33,178 nt of DNA from an uncultured Collinsella sp. (GTDB lineage: Bacteria; Actinomycetota; Coriobacteriia; Coriobacteriales; Coriobacteriaceae). The stretch is from positions 1 to 33,178 of the forward strand of contig CABRDB010000084.1 of NCBI GenBank assembly GCA_902469555.1, given 5' to 3'. Below are positions 15,893 to 22,998 of the stretch, piece after piece. Both the position numbers and the translations under genes were made by a program. Every line of letters begins with the position of its first letter. The first letter of the stretch is position 1. The notes beneath the pieces are model-generated. The model was not told the DNA's origin. It searched no databases and saw only the letters and a program-made list of their open reading frames with translations.

Positions 15893-16963
15893 ATGTCGCT
15901 CGTTTTGGAAATCAAAAAACGCTATCCCGGGTTTATGCTCGACATGCAGCTTGAGGCCGGCGAGGAGCGTGTGGCGCTGCTGGGCGCCTCGGGCTGTGGC
16001 AAGAGCTGCACGCTGCGCTGCATTGCCGGTGTGGAGACGCCCGACGAGGGAAAGATCGTCGTCAACGGCGTGACCTTCTTTGACTCTGCGGCGGGCATCA
16101 ACCTTTCGCCCCAGGAGCGAAAAAGCGCCCTGATGTTTCAAAACTATCAGCTGTTCCCTAATATGACGGTGGCCGATAACGTGTGCGCCGGCGTTGAGGG
16201 TGCAGGTGACGCCGCAGCGCGCAGGCAACTTGCCGAGCGCTACCTGGGCATCTTTGGACTGGCCGACTTTGCCGACCGTTATCCCGCGCGCCTCTCGGGC
16301 GGCCAGCAGCAGCGTGTGGCGCTTGCTCGCATGGTGGCGGCACACCCGGGCATTTTTATGTTCGACGAGCCCATGAGCGCGCTCGACGCGTATCTCAAGA
16401 GCGCGCTTGAGCAGAACATGCTCGACCTGTTCGACGTCTGTAACCGTACCGTGCTCTACGTGAGCCACGATATTGACGAGGCATGCCGCCTGTGCGAGCG
16501 CATTTGCGTGATGCACGACGGGCATGTTGAGGAGATCGGCTCTGTCGAGGACGTGGTCCGCCGCCCGCAGACGTTGGCGGCACTGCGCCTGACGGGCTGC
16601 AAGAACACGAGCCGTGCGCGCAAGATCGGCGACGAAGAGGTTGAGGCCCTCGACTGGGGCATGACCTTTAACGTGGGACGCGAGGTTCCCGATGATGTGG
16701 CGTACCTGGGGATTCGCGCAAGTTACTTCCATGTTGACAATCGTGCCGAGCGGGGCCGCAACAGCTACGATTTGCACGTGGCCCGTGTGAGTGATTCGCG
16801 TTTTGAGCGGCTGGTGCTGTTGGACGTGCCACGTGTTGATGCACCCACGCGTCTGCAGTGGAAGGTCAACAAGGTGAGCGTGTCTGTAGAGGAGTTGGCG
16901 CAGGCGGGGGAGACCTTGCGCATGCATTTTGATGCGAGCAGGATTCATTTGGTTTGTCGATAG
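15893..16963 (+). CDS. modC: Molybdate ABC transporter, ATPase
   Basis: A 356-residue ABC ATPase powering molybdate import. Walker A is GASGCGKS at 31-38, the Q-loop FQNYQLFPNM at about 82, the signature LSGGQ at 134-138, Walker B IFMFDE at 154-159 and the switch His in YVSHD. The C-terminal part (about 220-356) is degenerate against the usual TOBE molybdate-sensing domain, but its position and length fit. The start ATG lies three bases after the modB stop, with GGGAGG upstream inside modB. Confidence 0.92.
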   Translation: MSLVLEIKKRYPGFMLDMQLEAGEERVALLGASGCGKSCTLRCIAGVETPDEGKIVVNGVTFFDSAAGINLSPQERKSALMFQNYQLFPNMTVADNVCAGVEGAGDAAARRQLAERYLGIFGLADFADRYPARLSGGQQQRVALARMVAAHPGIFMFDEPMSALDAYLKSALEQNMLDLFDVCNRTVLYVSHDIDEACRLCERICVMHDGHVEEIGSVEDVVRRPQTLAALRLTGCKNTSRARKIGDEEVEALDWGMTFNVGREVPDDVAYLGIRASYFHVDNRAERGRNSYDLHVARVSDSRFERLVLLDVPRVDAPTRLQWKVNKVSVSVEELAQAGETLRMHFDASRIHLVCR

Positions 16964-16974
16964 CGCCGGGTAAT

Positions 16975-17010
16975 GCCGTCGGGGATATAAGCCTCGGCGG
17001 CTTTGTTTTT
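16975..17010 (+). terminator. Terminator of the mod operon
   Basis: A 10-bp stem with two G-T pairs (16975-16984 with 16992-17001), followed by TTTGTTTTT. Confidence 0.82.
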
Positions 17011-17029
17011 GCCGTTCGTCGAATGAGAG

Positions 17030-17057
17030 ATGACAAACTCTTATCAATCAGGATAAT
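17030..17057 (+). promoter_or_regulatory. Candidate promoter of the double-cubane/selenium operon
   Basis: ATGACA at 17030-17035 and GATAAT at 17052-17057 are 16 bases apart. Downstream, TCAACGGT/ACCGTTGA (17097-17104, 17121-17128) and GTTGA-CC-TCAAC (17133-17144) are inverted repeats that may be operators. The promoter leaves a leader of over 300 bases. Confidence 0.5.
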
Positions 17058-17164
17058 AATTTATTAAAGGCGGCACACGACGCTGTCGTACGAATGTCAA
17101 CGGTGTTCGCATGGTCGATGACCGTTGATATAGTTGACCTCAACTTGTAAAGGAGGGTGCGCAC

Positions 17165-17233
17165 ATGCCGCAGACGACATACATTTGCCGCGTTGCCGCG
17201 CGTGCCCTATATATCGCTCGGAGCCGCATATGA
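17165..17233 (+). CDS. Possible 22-residue leader peptide
   Basis: ATG at 17165 is preceded by AAAGGAGGG, one of the strongest ribosome-binding sites in the window. The reading frame gives MPQTTYICRVAARALYIARS plus two residues, and stops at TGA 17231-17233. That TGA lies in the loop of a 7-bp hairpin (17220-17226 with 17247-17253). No family is known. It may be a regulatory leader for the downstream operon. Given the Sec machinery here, decoding of the TGA is possible, but the extension would be only 14 codons. Confidence 0.4.
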   Translation: MPQTTYICRVAARALYIARSRI

Positions 17234-17392
17234 GCAGGTATGTTCACGGCTCCGGGAGAGACGACGCACAACTAAATAGTCAACCGCAAAGCAGGTTCCC
17301 CAAAATTCCGGGTTTGAGCACGGCAGGGCAATCGCCGCCCGTCGTGCATCGATACCGCTGTTATCCGTTTTTGGTTCGAGAGGGGAACCGCC
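17234..17392 (+). promoter_or_regulatory. Structured leader before the first dehydratase-like gene
   Basis: No gene is supported here. A hairpin near 17314-17347 (GCACGGC...CGTCGTGC) has no T tract. Another, GGTTC/GAACC at 17373-17377 and 17385-17389, holds the ribosome-binding sequence GAGAGGG in its loop, six bases before the start codon. Confidence 0.4.
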
Positions 17393-18676
17393 ATGGCTGA
17401 AGAATTCGATTTCCATCCGATGTGGGAGAGCCTCGGCATGAATCTTGCCGACCACGATATGCTGCTGGGCGCCGTGGGCCAGATGTACGGCGACATGTTC
17501 CTGACGCAGAACAATCGCCCCAAGTCCACGTCCTACCTGGACTTTGTGGCCACCAACATCCATAGTGGCCGCATTAAGGAGATGCTCGACAAGAAGGAGG
17601 CTGGCGAGGCCACCAAGATCGTGGGCTCGTTCTGCGTCTACGTGCCCGAGGAGATCGTGCTTGCCTGTGACGGCATTCCCGTTGGTCTGTGCTCGGGTGC
17701 CGATTGGGCAACCGATAAGGTCGAGGAGCATCTGCCGCGCAACACCTGCCCGCTTATCAAGAGCTTTGCCGGCTTTAAGCTGGGCGAGGTCTGCCCCTAC
17801 ATTGAGTCGAGTGACTTGGTGGTAGGCGAGAACACCTGCGATGGCAAGAAGAAAGCCTACGAGTTTTTTGCCACGCAAAAGAACATGTACGTCATGGATA
17901 TTCCCAACGTACACGATGAGTCGACGCTTGTGACCTGGAAGGCCGAGGTCAAGAAGCTCGCCGCCAAGATCGAGGAAGAGTGCGGCGTCACGATTACGCC
18001 CGAGCGTCTGAAGGCCGCCATCCACGCCGTCAATGAGAAGCGTCGCGCCCTGCAGCGCCTCGCTGCCACGCGCGCTGCCGACCCAGCGCCCATCAGCGGT
18101 CTGGACAGCCTGCTGACCGTTCAGGCCGCCTTTATGGACGACACGCCACGTCTGACCGGAGCCATTAACGATATGGCGGCTGAGTGCGAGCAGCGTGTCG
18201 AGGCCGGCGAGGGCGTGGCGCCCAAGGGGACCAAGCGCATCCTGTACACCGGCACGCCCATGGCCGTGCCCAACTGGAAGCTGTTCAACCTCATTGAGAA
18301 AGCCGGCGGCGTTGTGGTGGGCGAGGAGTCCTGCACGGGGTCGCGCTACTACAAGGACCTGGTCGACGAGTCCGGTGAGACGGTGGACGAGATGCTCGAT
18401 GCCATCGCCGAGCGCTACTTTAAAATCAACTGTGCCGTCTTTACGCCCAACGACCAGCGTATGAAGGACATTGTCCAGATGGCCAAGGACCTGCACGCCG
18501 ACGGCATCGTCGACGTGGCCCTGCAGTTCTGCACACTCTACGAGATGGAGTCGTTTGCCGTGGAGAAGGCCGCCGAGGAGGCGGGCATTCCGTTTATGCA
18601 CATCACGACCGACTACGCCGGCGAGGACGCAGGCCAACTGCAAACCAGGATCGAGGCTTTCTTGGAAACCATTTAG
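17393..18676 (+). CDS. Double-cubane-cluster reductase / 2-hydroxyacyl-CoA dehydratase-type protein, subunit 1
   Basis: A 427-residue member of the HgdB/2-hydroxyacyl-CoA dehydratase D family, of the branch that includes the double-cubane [8Fe-9S] reductases. Cysteines at 81, 100, 119, 134 and 149 have spacing 19-19-15-15, the same as in the next gene, with Cys314, Cys347 and Cys380 in the second half. Typical strings are NTCPLIKS and VGENTCDGKKK. Such proteins take low-potential electrons from an ATP-driven activator, encoded two genes downstream. The N-terminus is about 39 residues longer than in subunit 2. The substrate is unknown. The start ATG follows GAGAGGGG. Confidence 0.87.
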   Translation: MAEEFDFHPMWESLGMNLADHDMLLGAVGQMYGDMFLTQNNRPKSTSYLDFVATNIHSGRIKEMLDKKEAGEATKIVGSFCVYVPEEIVLACDGIPVGLCSGADWATDKVEEHLPRNTCPLIKSFAGFKLGEVCPYIESSDLVVGENTCDGKKKAYEFFATQKNMYVMDIPNVHDESTLVTWKAEVKKLAAKIEEECGVTITPERLKAAIHAVNEKRRALQRLAATRAADPAPISGLDSLLTVQAAFMDDTPRLTGAINDMAAECEQRVEAGEGVAPKGTKRILYTGTPMAVPNWKLFNLIEKAGGVVVGEESCTGSRYYKDLVDESGETVDEMLDAIAERYFKINCAVFTPNDQRMKDIVQMAKDLHADGIVDVALQFCTLYEMESFAVEKAAEEAGIPFMHITTDYAGEDAGQLQTRIEAFLETI

Positions 18677-18692
18677 GACTATCCGTCCTGGT

Positions 18693-18793
18693 GGCTTCCC
18701 CAGGCACCCGATCTTGCCGTTCAAACCGTTGATTGCGTACCAGAAGTACGCGGCGCTCTTCTTTCACGGCAACCTCGGGCACCTGGGAAAGCC
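18693..18793. repeat. Long imperfect hairpin, copy 2
   Basis: Left arm 18693-18740 and right arm 18746-18793 pair through GGCTTCCCCAGG with CCTGGGAAAGCC (one mismatch), CCGA/TCGG, TTGCCGT/ACGGCAA and GCGTAC/GTACGC, around a CAGAA turn. It fills the gap between the two dehydratase-type genes and is related in sequence to the copy at 19988-20099. It has no T tract. Confidence 0.75.
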
Positions 18794-18831
18794 GTTTCCT
18801 TGGTTGGTTAAAAGGTTTGTTAAGGAGTTAT

Positions 18832-19995
18832 ATGTCGGAAAAAACTGAGCAGCCGTTGCCGCGCACGTTTGAGGAGTTCAACGAGCAGCGCAAGGCCGCG
18901 TTTATTCGCGTCAAGGATTACAAGCAGGCCGGTAATCGCCTGATCGGGTATCTGTGCAGCTATACGCCGCTCGAGATTATCGATGCCGCGGGGGCCGCAA
19001 GTGTCGCTCTGTGCGGTACGTCCGACGAGGTGATTCCCGAGGCCGAGAAGGTGTTGCCGGCAAACCTGTGCCCGCTCATCAAGTCGACGTATGGTTTTGC
19101 CTATTCGCAAAAGTGTCCGTTTACGTACTTTAGCGACATGATCATCGGTGAGACCACCTGCGACGGCAAGAAGAAGATGTACGAGCTACTCAACGAGCTC
19201 AAGCGCACGCACATTTTGCATCTTCCGCAGGGTCGCGATCGCGCTTACGAGCGTGAAGGCTGGTACGAGGAGTGTCGCCTGCTCAAGGAGGAGCTCGAGG
19301 GCTTCTACGGCATTACGATTACCGACGATGACCTGCGCGCTGCCGTCCGTCGTCGCAACCGCTTGCGTGCGGCCCAGCTCGAGATGTTTGCGCTGCAGGC
19401 CAACCAACCGGCGGCCATGAGCGGCGTCGACCTGATGAGCACCATGTTCGCCGGTACGTTCAGCTTTGATATCGAGGCCTATACGCAGCAGCTGGAGCAA
19501 AAGGTTGCCAAGCTGCGCGAGGCCTACGACGCGGGCGAGCGCCCGGTCGCGGCGGATGCCAGACGCATTCTGATCACCGGCTGCCCAGTGGGTGGCGTAA
19601 TCAACAAGATCGGTCGCACCATCGAGTCCAACGGCGGTGTGGTCGTGTGCATGGACGACTGCTCGGGCGAGCGCACGGCGGCCATGATGATTGATCCGGA
19701 GGCTCCCGACATCCTGCGCGCCATCGCCGACCGCTACCTGGATATCAACTGCTCGGTCATGACGCCCAACGACGGCCGTATGGAAAATACGCTAGCCATG
19801 TGCGAGAAGTATCACGTCGATGGCGTGGTGGAGAACGTGCTCCAGGCGTGCCACACCTTTAACGTGGAGAGTGCCCGCATGCAGGAGGCCGTCGAGGGTG
19901 CGGGTATTCCGTACATGAAGATCGAGACCGACTACAGCAATGGCGACATGGGCCAGATTGAGACGCGCATCGCCGCCTTTATCGAAACCCTCTGA
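18832..19995 (+). CDS. Double-cubane-cluster reductase / 2-hydroxyacyl-CoA dehydratase-type protein, subunit 2
   Basis: A 387-residue paralogue of the preceding gene. Cysteines at 42, 61, 80, 95 and 110 repeat the 19-19-15-15 spacing, and Cys277, Cys307 and Cys340 match those in the second half of subunit 1. The string [15 protein letters not shown] is, to my knowledge, typical of the double-cubane anaerobic reductases. Two paralogues side by side could form a heterodimer, as in classical hydroxyacyl-CoA dehydratases, or two separate homodimers. The ATG at 18832 is chosen for AAGGAG five bases upstream; the longer frame would run through the intergenic hairpin. The last codons and stop lie inside the next hairpin repeat. 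Confidence 0.87.
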   Translation: MSEKTEQPLPRTFEEFNEQRKAAFIRVKDYKQAGNRLIGYLCSYTPLEIIDAAGAASVALCGTSDEVIPEAEKVLPANLCPLIKSTYGFAYSQKCPFTYFSDMIIGETTCDGKKKMYELLNELKRTHILHLPQGRDRAYEREGWYEECRLLKEELEGFYGITITDDDLRAAVRRRNRLRAAQLEMFALQANQPAAMSGVDLMSTMFAGTFSFDIEAYTQQLEQKVAKLREAYDAGERPVAADARRILITGCPVGGVINKIGRTIESNGGVVVCMDDCSGERTAAMMIDPEAPDILRAIADRYLDINCSVMTPNDGRMENTLAMCEKYHVDGVVENVLQACHTFNVESARMQEAVEGAGIPYMKIETDYSNGDMGQIETRIAAFIETL

Positions 19996-20099
19996 CGTCT
20001 GAGGCACCCGACCTTCCGGCTCCAACCCTCCTCGCGTACCTTGAGTACGCTTCGTCGGGCTTGTCGCTCGGAATCTCGGGCACCTCAGACGCCAGAGGG
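19988..20099. repeat. Long imperfect hairpin, copy 3
   Basis: A 17-bp outer stem with one mismatch (19988-20004 with 20083-20099), then CCGA/TCGG, TTCCG/CGGAA and GCGTAC/GTACGC around a CTTGA turn. Shared with copy 2 are AGGCACCCGA, CTCGGGCACCT and the GCGTAC-N5-GTACGC centre. The stem begins inside the last three codons of the upstream gene. Confidence 0.78.
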
Positions 20100-20154
20100 C
20101 CGTTGTTGCAGCAGTGTCTGATCGTTTGATTTTCTTGCTGATTAGGAGAGAGCC

Positions 20155-20920
20155 ATGATAGGGATCGGGATCGATATCGGGTCTACGGCGGCTAAGGCTG
20201 CCGTGGTCGATGGGGAGGGTTCGGTGGCGTGGACGTGCGTGCAGCCCACCGGGTTCTCCTCGGTCGATGCCGCCGATAGGTTGCGCGAGGCGCTCGCGGC
20301 GGCGGGCTTTGACGTTGCATCCGATTCTGCGCGTGTGGTGGCCACGGGTTACGGGCGCGTGGCTGTGCCCTACGCCCACAAGGTTGTGACCGAGATCACC
20401 TGCCACGGCATCGGTGCCGTGCGCCTGTTTGGCGATCACGGTACCGTGATCGACGTGGGGGGGCCAGGACACCAAGGTCATCCAGCTTAAAGGCGGCCGC
20501 GTGGCCAAGTTTGCCATGAACGACAAGTGCGCCGCTGGCACGGGGCGCTTTTTGGAGATCATGGCCGATCGCCTGGGCATTTCGCAGCAGCAGATGGCCG
20601 ACCTGGCGCGTTCCGGCGAGCCCACCAAGATATCAAGCATGTGCACGGTCTTTGCCGAAAGCGAGGTTATCAGCCTGATCGGTCGTGGCGAGCCGCGCGA
20701 GAACATTGCGCGCGGTGTGATCGAAAGCGTCGTGTCGCGCGTGGCGACTATGGCCGGGCAGGCGGCGGGTGCTCCGTACTACCTGACGGGAGGCCTGTGC
20801 GAGAACGCCTACGTTGTGGAGCGGTTGGCCGCGCTGCTGGGGTCGTCGGTGACTACGTCGCCCCAGGCTCGCTTTGCCGGTGCCATCGGCGCGGCGATTC
20901 GCGCACAGGCGCTCGATTAA
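20155..20920 (+). pseudogene. Acyl-CoA dehydratase activase-type ATPase, frameshifted in a G7 run
   Basis: The activator (HgdC/BcrAD/BadF type) is a homodimeric [4Fe-4S] ATPase that fires electrons into the double-cubane partner. The first part shows the ASKHA phosphate motif GIDIGSTAAK. The second part shows KFAMNDKCAAGTGRFLEIMA with a cluster-ligand cysteine, and GGLCENAYV. The reading frame breaks at 20457-20463, seven G where six would restore DVGGQDTKV. With one G removed it encodes about 254 residues, the normal family length. Every other part is intact. This is either a sequencing error, a recent mutation, or slippage-controlled expression. The start ATG at 20155 follows AGGAGA. Confidence 0.85.
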
Positions 20921-20990
20921 TGCATCGGCCGTGGGCCTGCATTCATGCGTATACTGGGAGGAAATGATTGACCGATGAGAGGAGGTATCG

Positions 20991-22040
20991 ATGGCTGACG
21001 ATCAGATTAAGCTCACGTCTATGACTGCCGCGAGTGGTTGAGCCGCTAAGTTGGCTCCTGGAGCCCTCGCCCAGGTCCTGGGCGACTTACCCAATGTGCA
21101 TAACGACAACCTGCTCGTGGGGTTCGATACCTCCGACGATGCGAGTGTTTTTCGTGTTGGCGAAAACCTGGGCCTCGTGCAGTCCGTCGACTTCTTCCCG
21201 CCGATGGTCGACGACCCGTTCCTGTTTGGTCAGATCGCGGCGGCCAACTCGCTTTCGGACATCTACGCCATGGGTGGGCGGCCGAGCCATGCCATGAACC
21301 TGCTGTGCATACCCAGCTGCCTGGGCGTTGAGGTTGCGGGGCAGATTTTGGCGGGTGGCGCCGACAAGTGCGTCGAGGCCGGCTGCGCCATCGCGGGCGG
21401 CCACACCATCAACGACGACGAGCCCAAGTACGGCCTGTCTGTGTGCGGCTTTGTCGCGCTCGACCGCATGCTCGCCAACAGCGGTGCGCACGCGGGCGAT
21501 GTCCTGTTGCTGACCAAGGCGATCGGCTCTGGCATCATCACCACGGCCATTAAGGGCGAGCTCATCGAGCAGGACGAGGCCGCAGCCATGTTTGACTCGA
21601 TGCGCACCCTCAACGAGGCGCCGATTCGTCTGGCCGAGGGGCTCGAGCTTCACGGCTGTACCGACGTCACTGGCTTTGGCCTGATCGGGCATGCGTGCGA
21701 GATGGCCGAGGGCTCGGGCGTGCAGATTGAGCTCGCGTCGGGGGCGGTGCCGCTCTTTGACCAGGTGCTCAATATGGCGCGTCTGGGCATTATCCCTGCC
21801 GGCGCCTACCGCAACCAGGACTTCTTTGGTCCGCGCGTGGCTGCCGACGAGGACCTGGAGCCGGGCATGCTGGATGCGCTGTACGATCCGCAGACGTCTG
21901 GTGGCCTGCTTATCGCGGCGCCTGCTGCCGATGTGGATGAGCTTGCGCGCCGCCTGCATGTCGAGGATCGCATCGCCGCCGTTATCGGTCGCGTGTGCGA
22001 GGCGGTGCCAGGCGGTCCTGCCGTCCGCGTTGTGCATTAA
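20991..22040 (+). CDS. selD: Selenide, water dikinase; selenoprotein with Sec at residue 17
   Basis: SelD makes selenophosphate from selenide and ATP, the selenium donor for tRNA-Sec charging and other uses. Read from ATG 20991 (GAGGAGGT upstream) the frame meets TGA at 21039-21041, then stays open to 22040, giving 349 residues. The TGA falls exactly at the catalytic Cys/Sec position, between ASG and AAKL with the essential Lys20 following. Downstream parts are typical: VQSVDFFPPMVDDP, NSLSDIYAMGG, GGHTINDDEPKYGLSV, DVTGFGLIGHA and LYDPQTSGGLL. Calling the gene from the TTG at 21051 would remove its active site. Confidence 0.95.
21047..21089 (+). promoter_or_regulatory. Bacterial SECIS element in selD
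   Basis: Directly after the Sec TGA, CGCCCAG/CTGGGCG (21068-21074 with 21078-21084) forms a 7-bp hairpin with loop GUC. The surrounding CAGGUC resembles the SelB-binding apical loop of E. coli fdhF. A second small hairpin, GGCTC/GAGCC, lies at 21053-21065, and TAAGT/ACTTA (21047-21051, 21085-21089) can close the whole. The apical loop is about 33 bases after the TGA. Confidence 0.7.
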
Positions 22041-22100
22041 GGAAAACCGTTTATGCGACCGTCCGTTGTTCTGGGCGGCCCCTTTCGAAAGGATTTTGCT

Positions 22101-22727
22101 ATGTCTACCAAGATTGAAGTCAATGCCATGGGCGATGCCTGCCCGCTGCCCGTCGTCAAGACGCTTAAGGCGCTCAAACAGCTTGACGGCGAGGGTGCCG
22201 TGGTGACCTCGGTCGATAACGAGACGGCCGTGAAGAACATCTCCAAGATGGCGCAGGAGAAGGGCTGCACGGCCTCGGTCGAGAAGATCTCGGACGCTGA
22301 GTGGCACGTGACCGTCGCGACCGCCGGTGCCGTGGCCGTTGCGGACCCCGAGCAGGACGGTGCCGCTTTCTGCGACGCCAGCGCCAGCAAGGGCAAACTC
22401 GTCATTTCCGTCTACACCGACTGCATGGGCCGTGGCGACGACGAGCTGGGCCACAAGCTCATGAAGGCCTTCATCTTTGCCGTGACGCAGCAGGAGGAGC
22501 TGCCCGCGACCATGCTGTTCTACAACGGCGGTGCCAAGCTCACCGTAGAGGGCTCTCCGGTGCTCGACGACCTGAAGGGCCTGGCGGAGCAGGGTGTCGA
22601 GATTCTCACCTGCGGCACCTGCCTCGATCACTTTGGCATTAAGGATCAGCTCGCGGTGGGTGAGGTCACCAACATGTACGTGATCGTGGAGAAGATGGAG
22701 CAGGCCGTGCGCGTCGTGCGCCCGTAG
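22101..22727 (+). CDS. yedF: Selenium metabolism protein YedF (TusA-like plus DsrE-like)
   Basis: A 208-residue two-domain protein. The N-terminal TusA/SirA-like domain has the sulfur (or selenium) carrier motif DACPLPV with Cys14. The C-terminal domain, about 98-208, is DsrE-like and ends in TCGTCLDHFGI with Cys171 and Cys174. This fusion is the YedF form that Haft and Self associated with selenium use in genomes with SelD. It starts at ATG 22101 with GAAAGGA upstream, 60 bases after selD. It probably carries reduced selenium between the desulfurase-like enzyme and SelD or a cofactor-building step; this role is inferred. Confidence 0.9.
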   Translation: MSTKIEVNAMGDACPLPVVKTLKALKQLDGEGAVVTSVDNETAVKNISKMAQEKGCTASVEKISDAEWHVTVATAGAVAVADPEQDGAAFCDASASKGKLVISVYTDCMGRGDDELGHKLMKAFIFAVTQQEELPATMLFYNGGAKLTVEGSPVLDDLKGLAEQGVEILTCGTCLDHFGIKDQLAVGEVTNMYVIVEKMEQAVRVVRP

Positions 22728-22746
22728 CGTATTGGTTGGAGTTGCC

Positions 22747-22998
22747 ATGAGGGAGAAGCGCCCGGCGCTTGTCATCACGTTTCCCACCACGGCGGCCGCC
22801 ATGGGGTGCGAGACCCTATGCATCGAGCGCGGCCTTCCCGGGCGAACGATTCCCGTGCCCGGGGAGGTCGCTGCCGGCTGCGGTCTGGCGTGGAAGGCGT
22901 TGCCTGCCGATGAGGAACTGCTGCGCGCCGAACTTGCCGCAGCGGGCATTCCCACCGAGGGCTATACCGTGATTGATATGTGGGAGGTCGTGCGATGA
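22747..22998 (+). CDS. DUF3343 family small protein
   Basis: An 83-residue protein of the DUF3343 family, with the typical core RTIPVPGEVAAGCGLAWKA in which a single conserved Cys follows the Pro-rich strand. The function is unproven; the family regularly travels with selD and yedF and has been suggested to take part in selenium handling. The start ATG at 22747 follows TGGAG. Its stop TGA overlaps the next start as ATGA, so the two are translationally coupled. Confidence 0.88.
   Translation: MREKRPALVITFPTTAAAMGCETLCIERGLPGRTIPVPGEVAAGCGLAWKALPADEELLRAELAAAGIPTEGYTVIDMWEVVR

Noticed and set aside
17134..17400. 88-codon frame across the double-cubane operon leader
   Set aside because: Its composition is unlike a protein, it lacks a good ribosome-binding site, and it overlaps hairpins; the 22-codon frame at 17165 has the far better start.
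20457..20463. Programmed ribosomal frameshift in the activator
   Set aside because: G7 is not a standard slippery heptamer for the shift needed (skipping one base), and no stimulatory structure was noticed; error or mutation is simpler.
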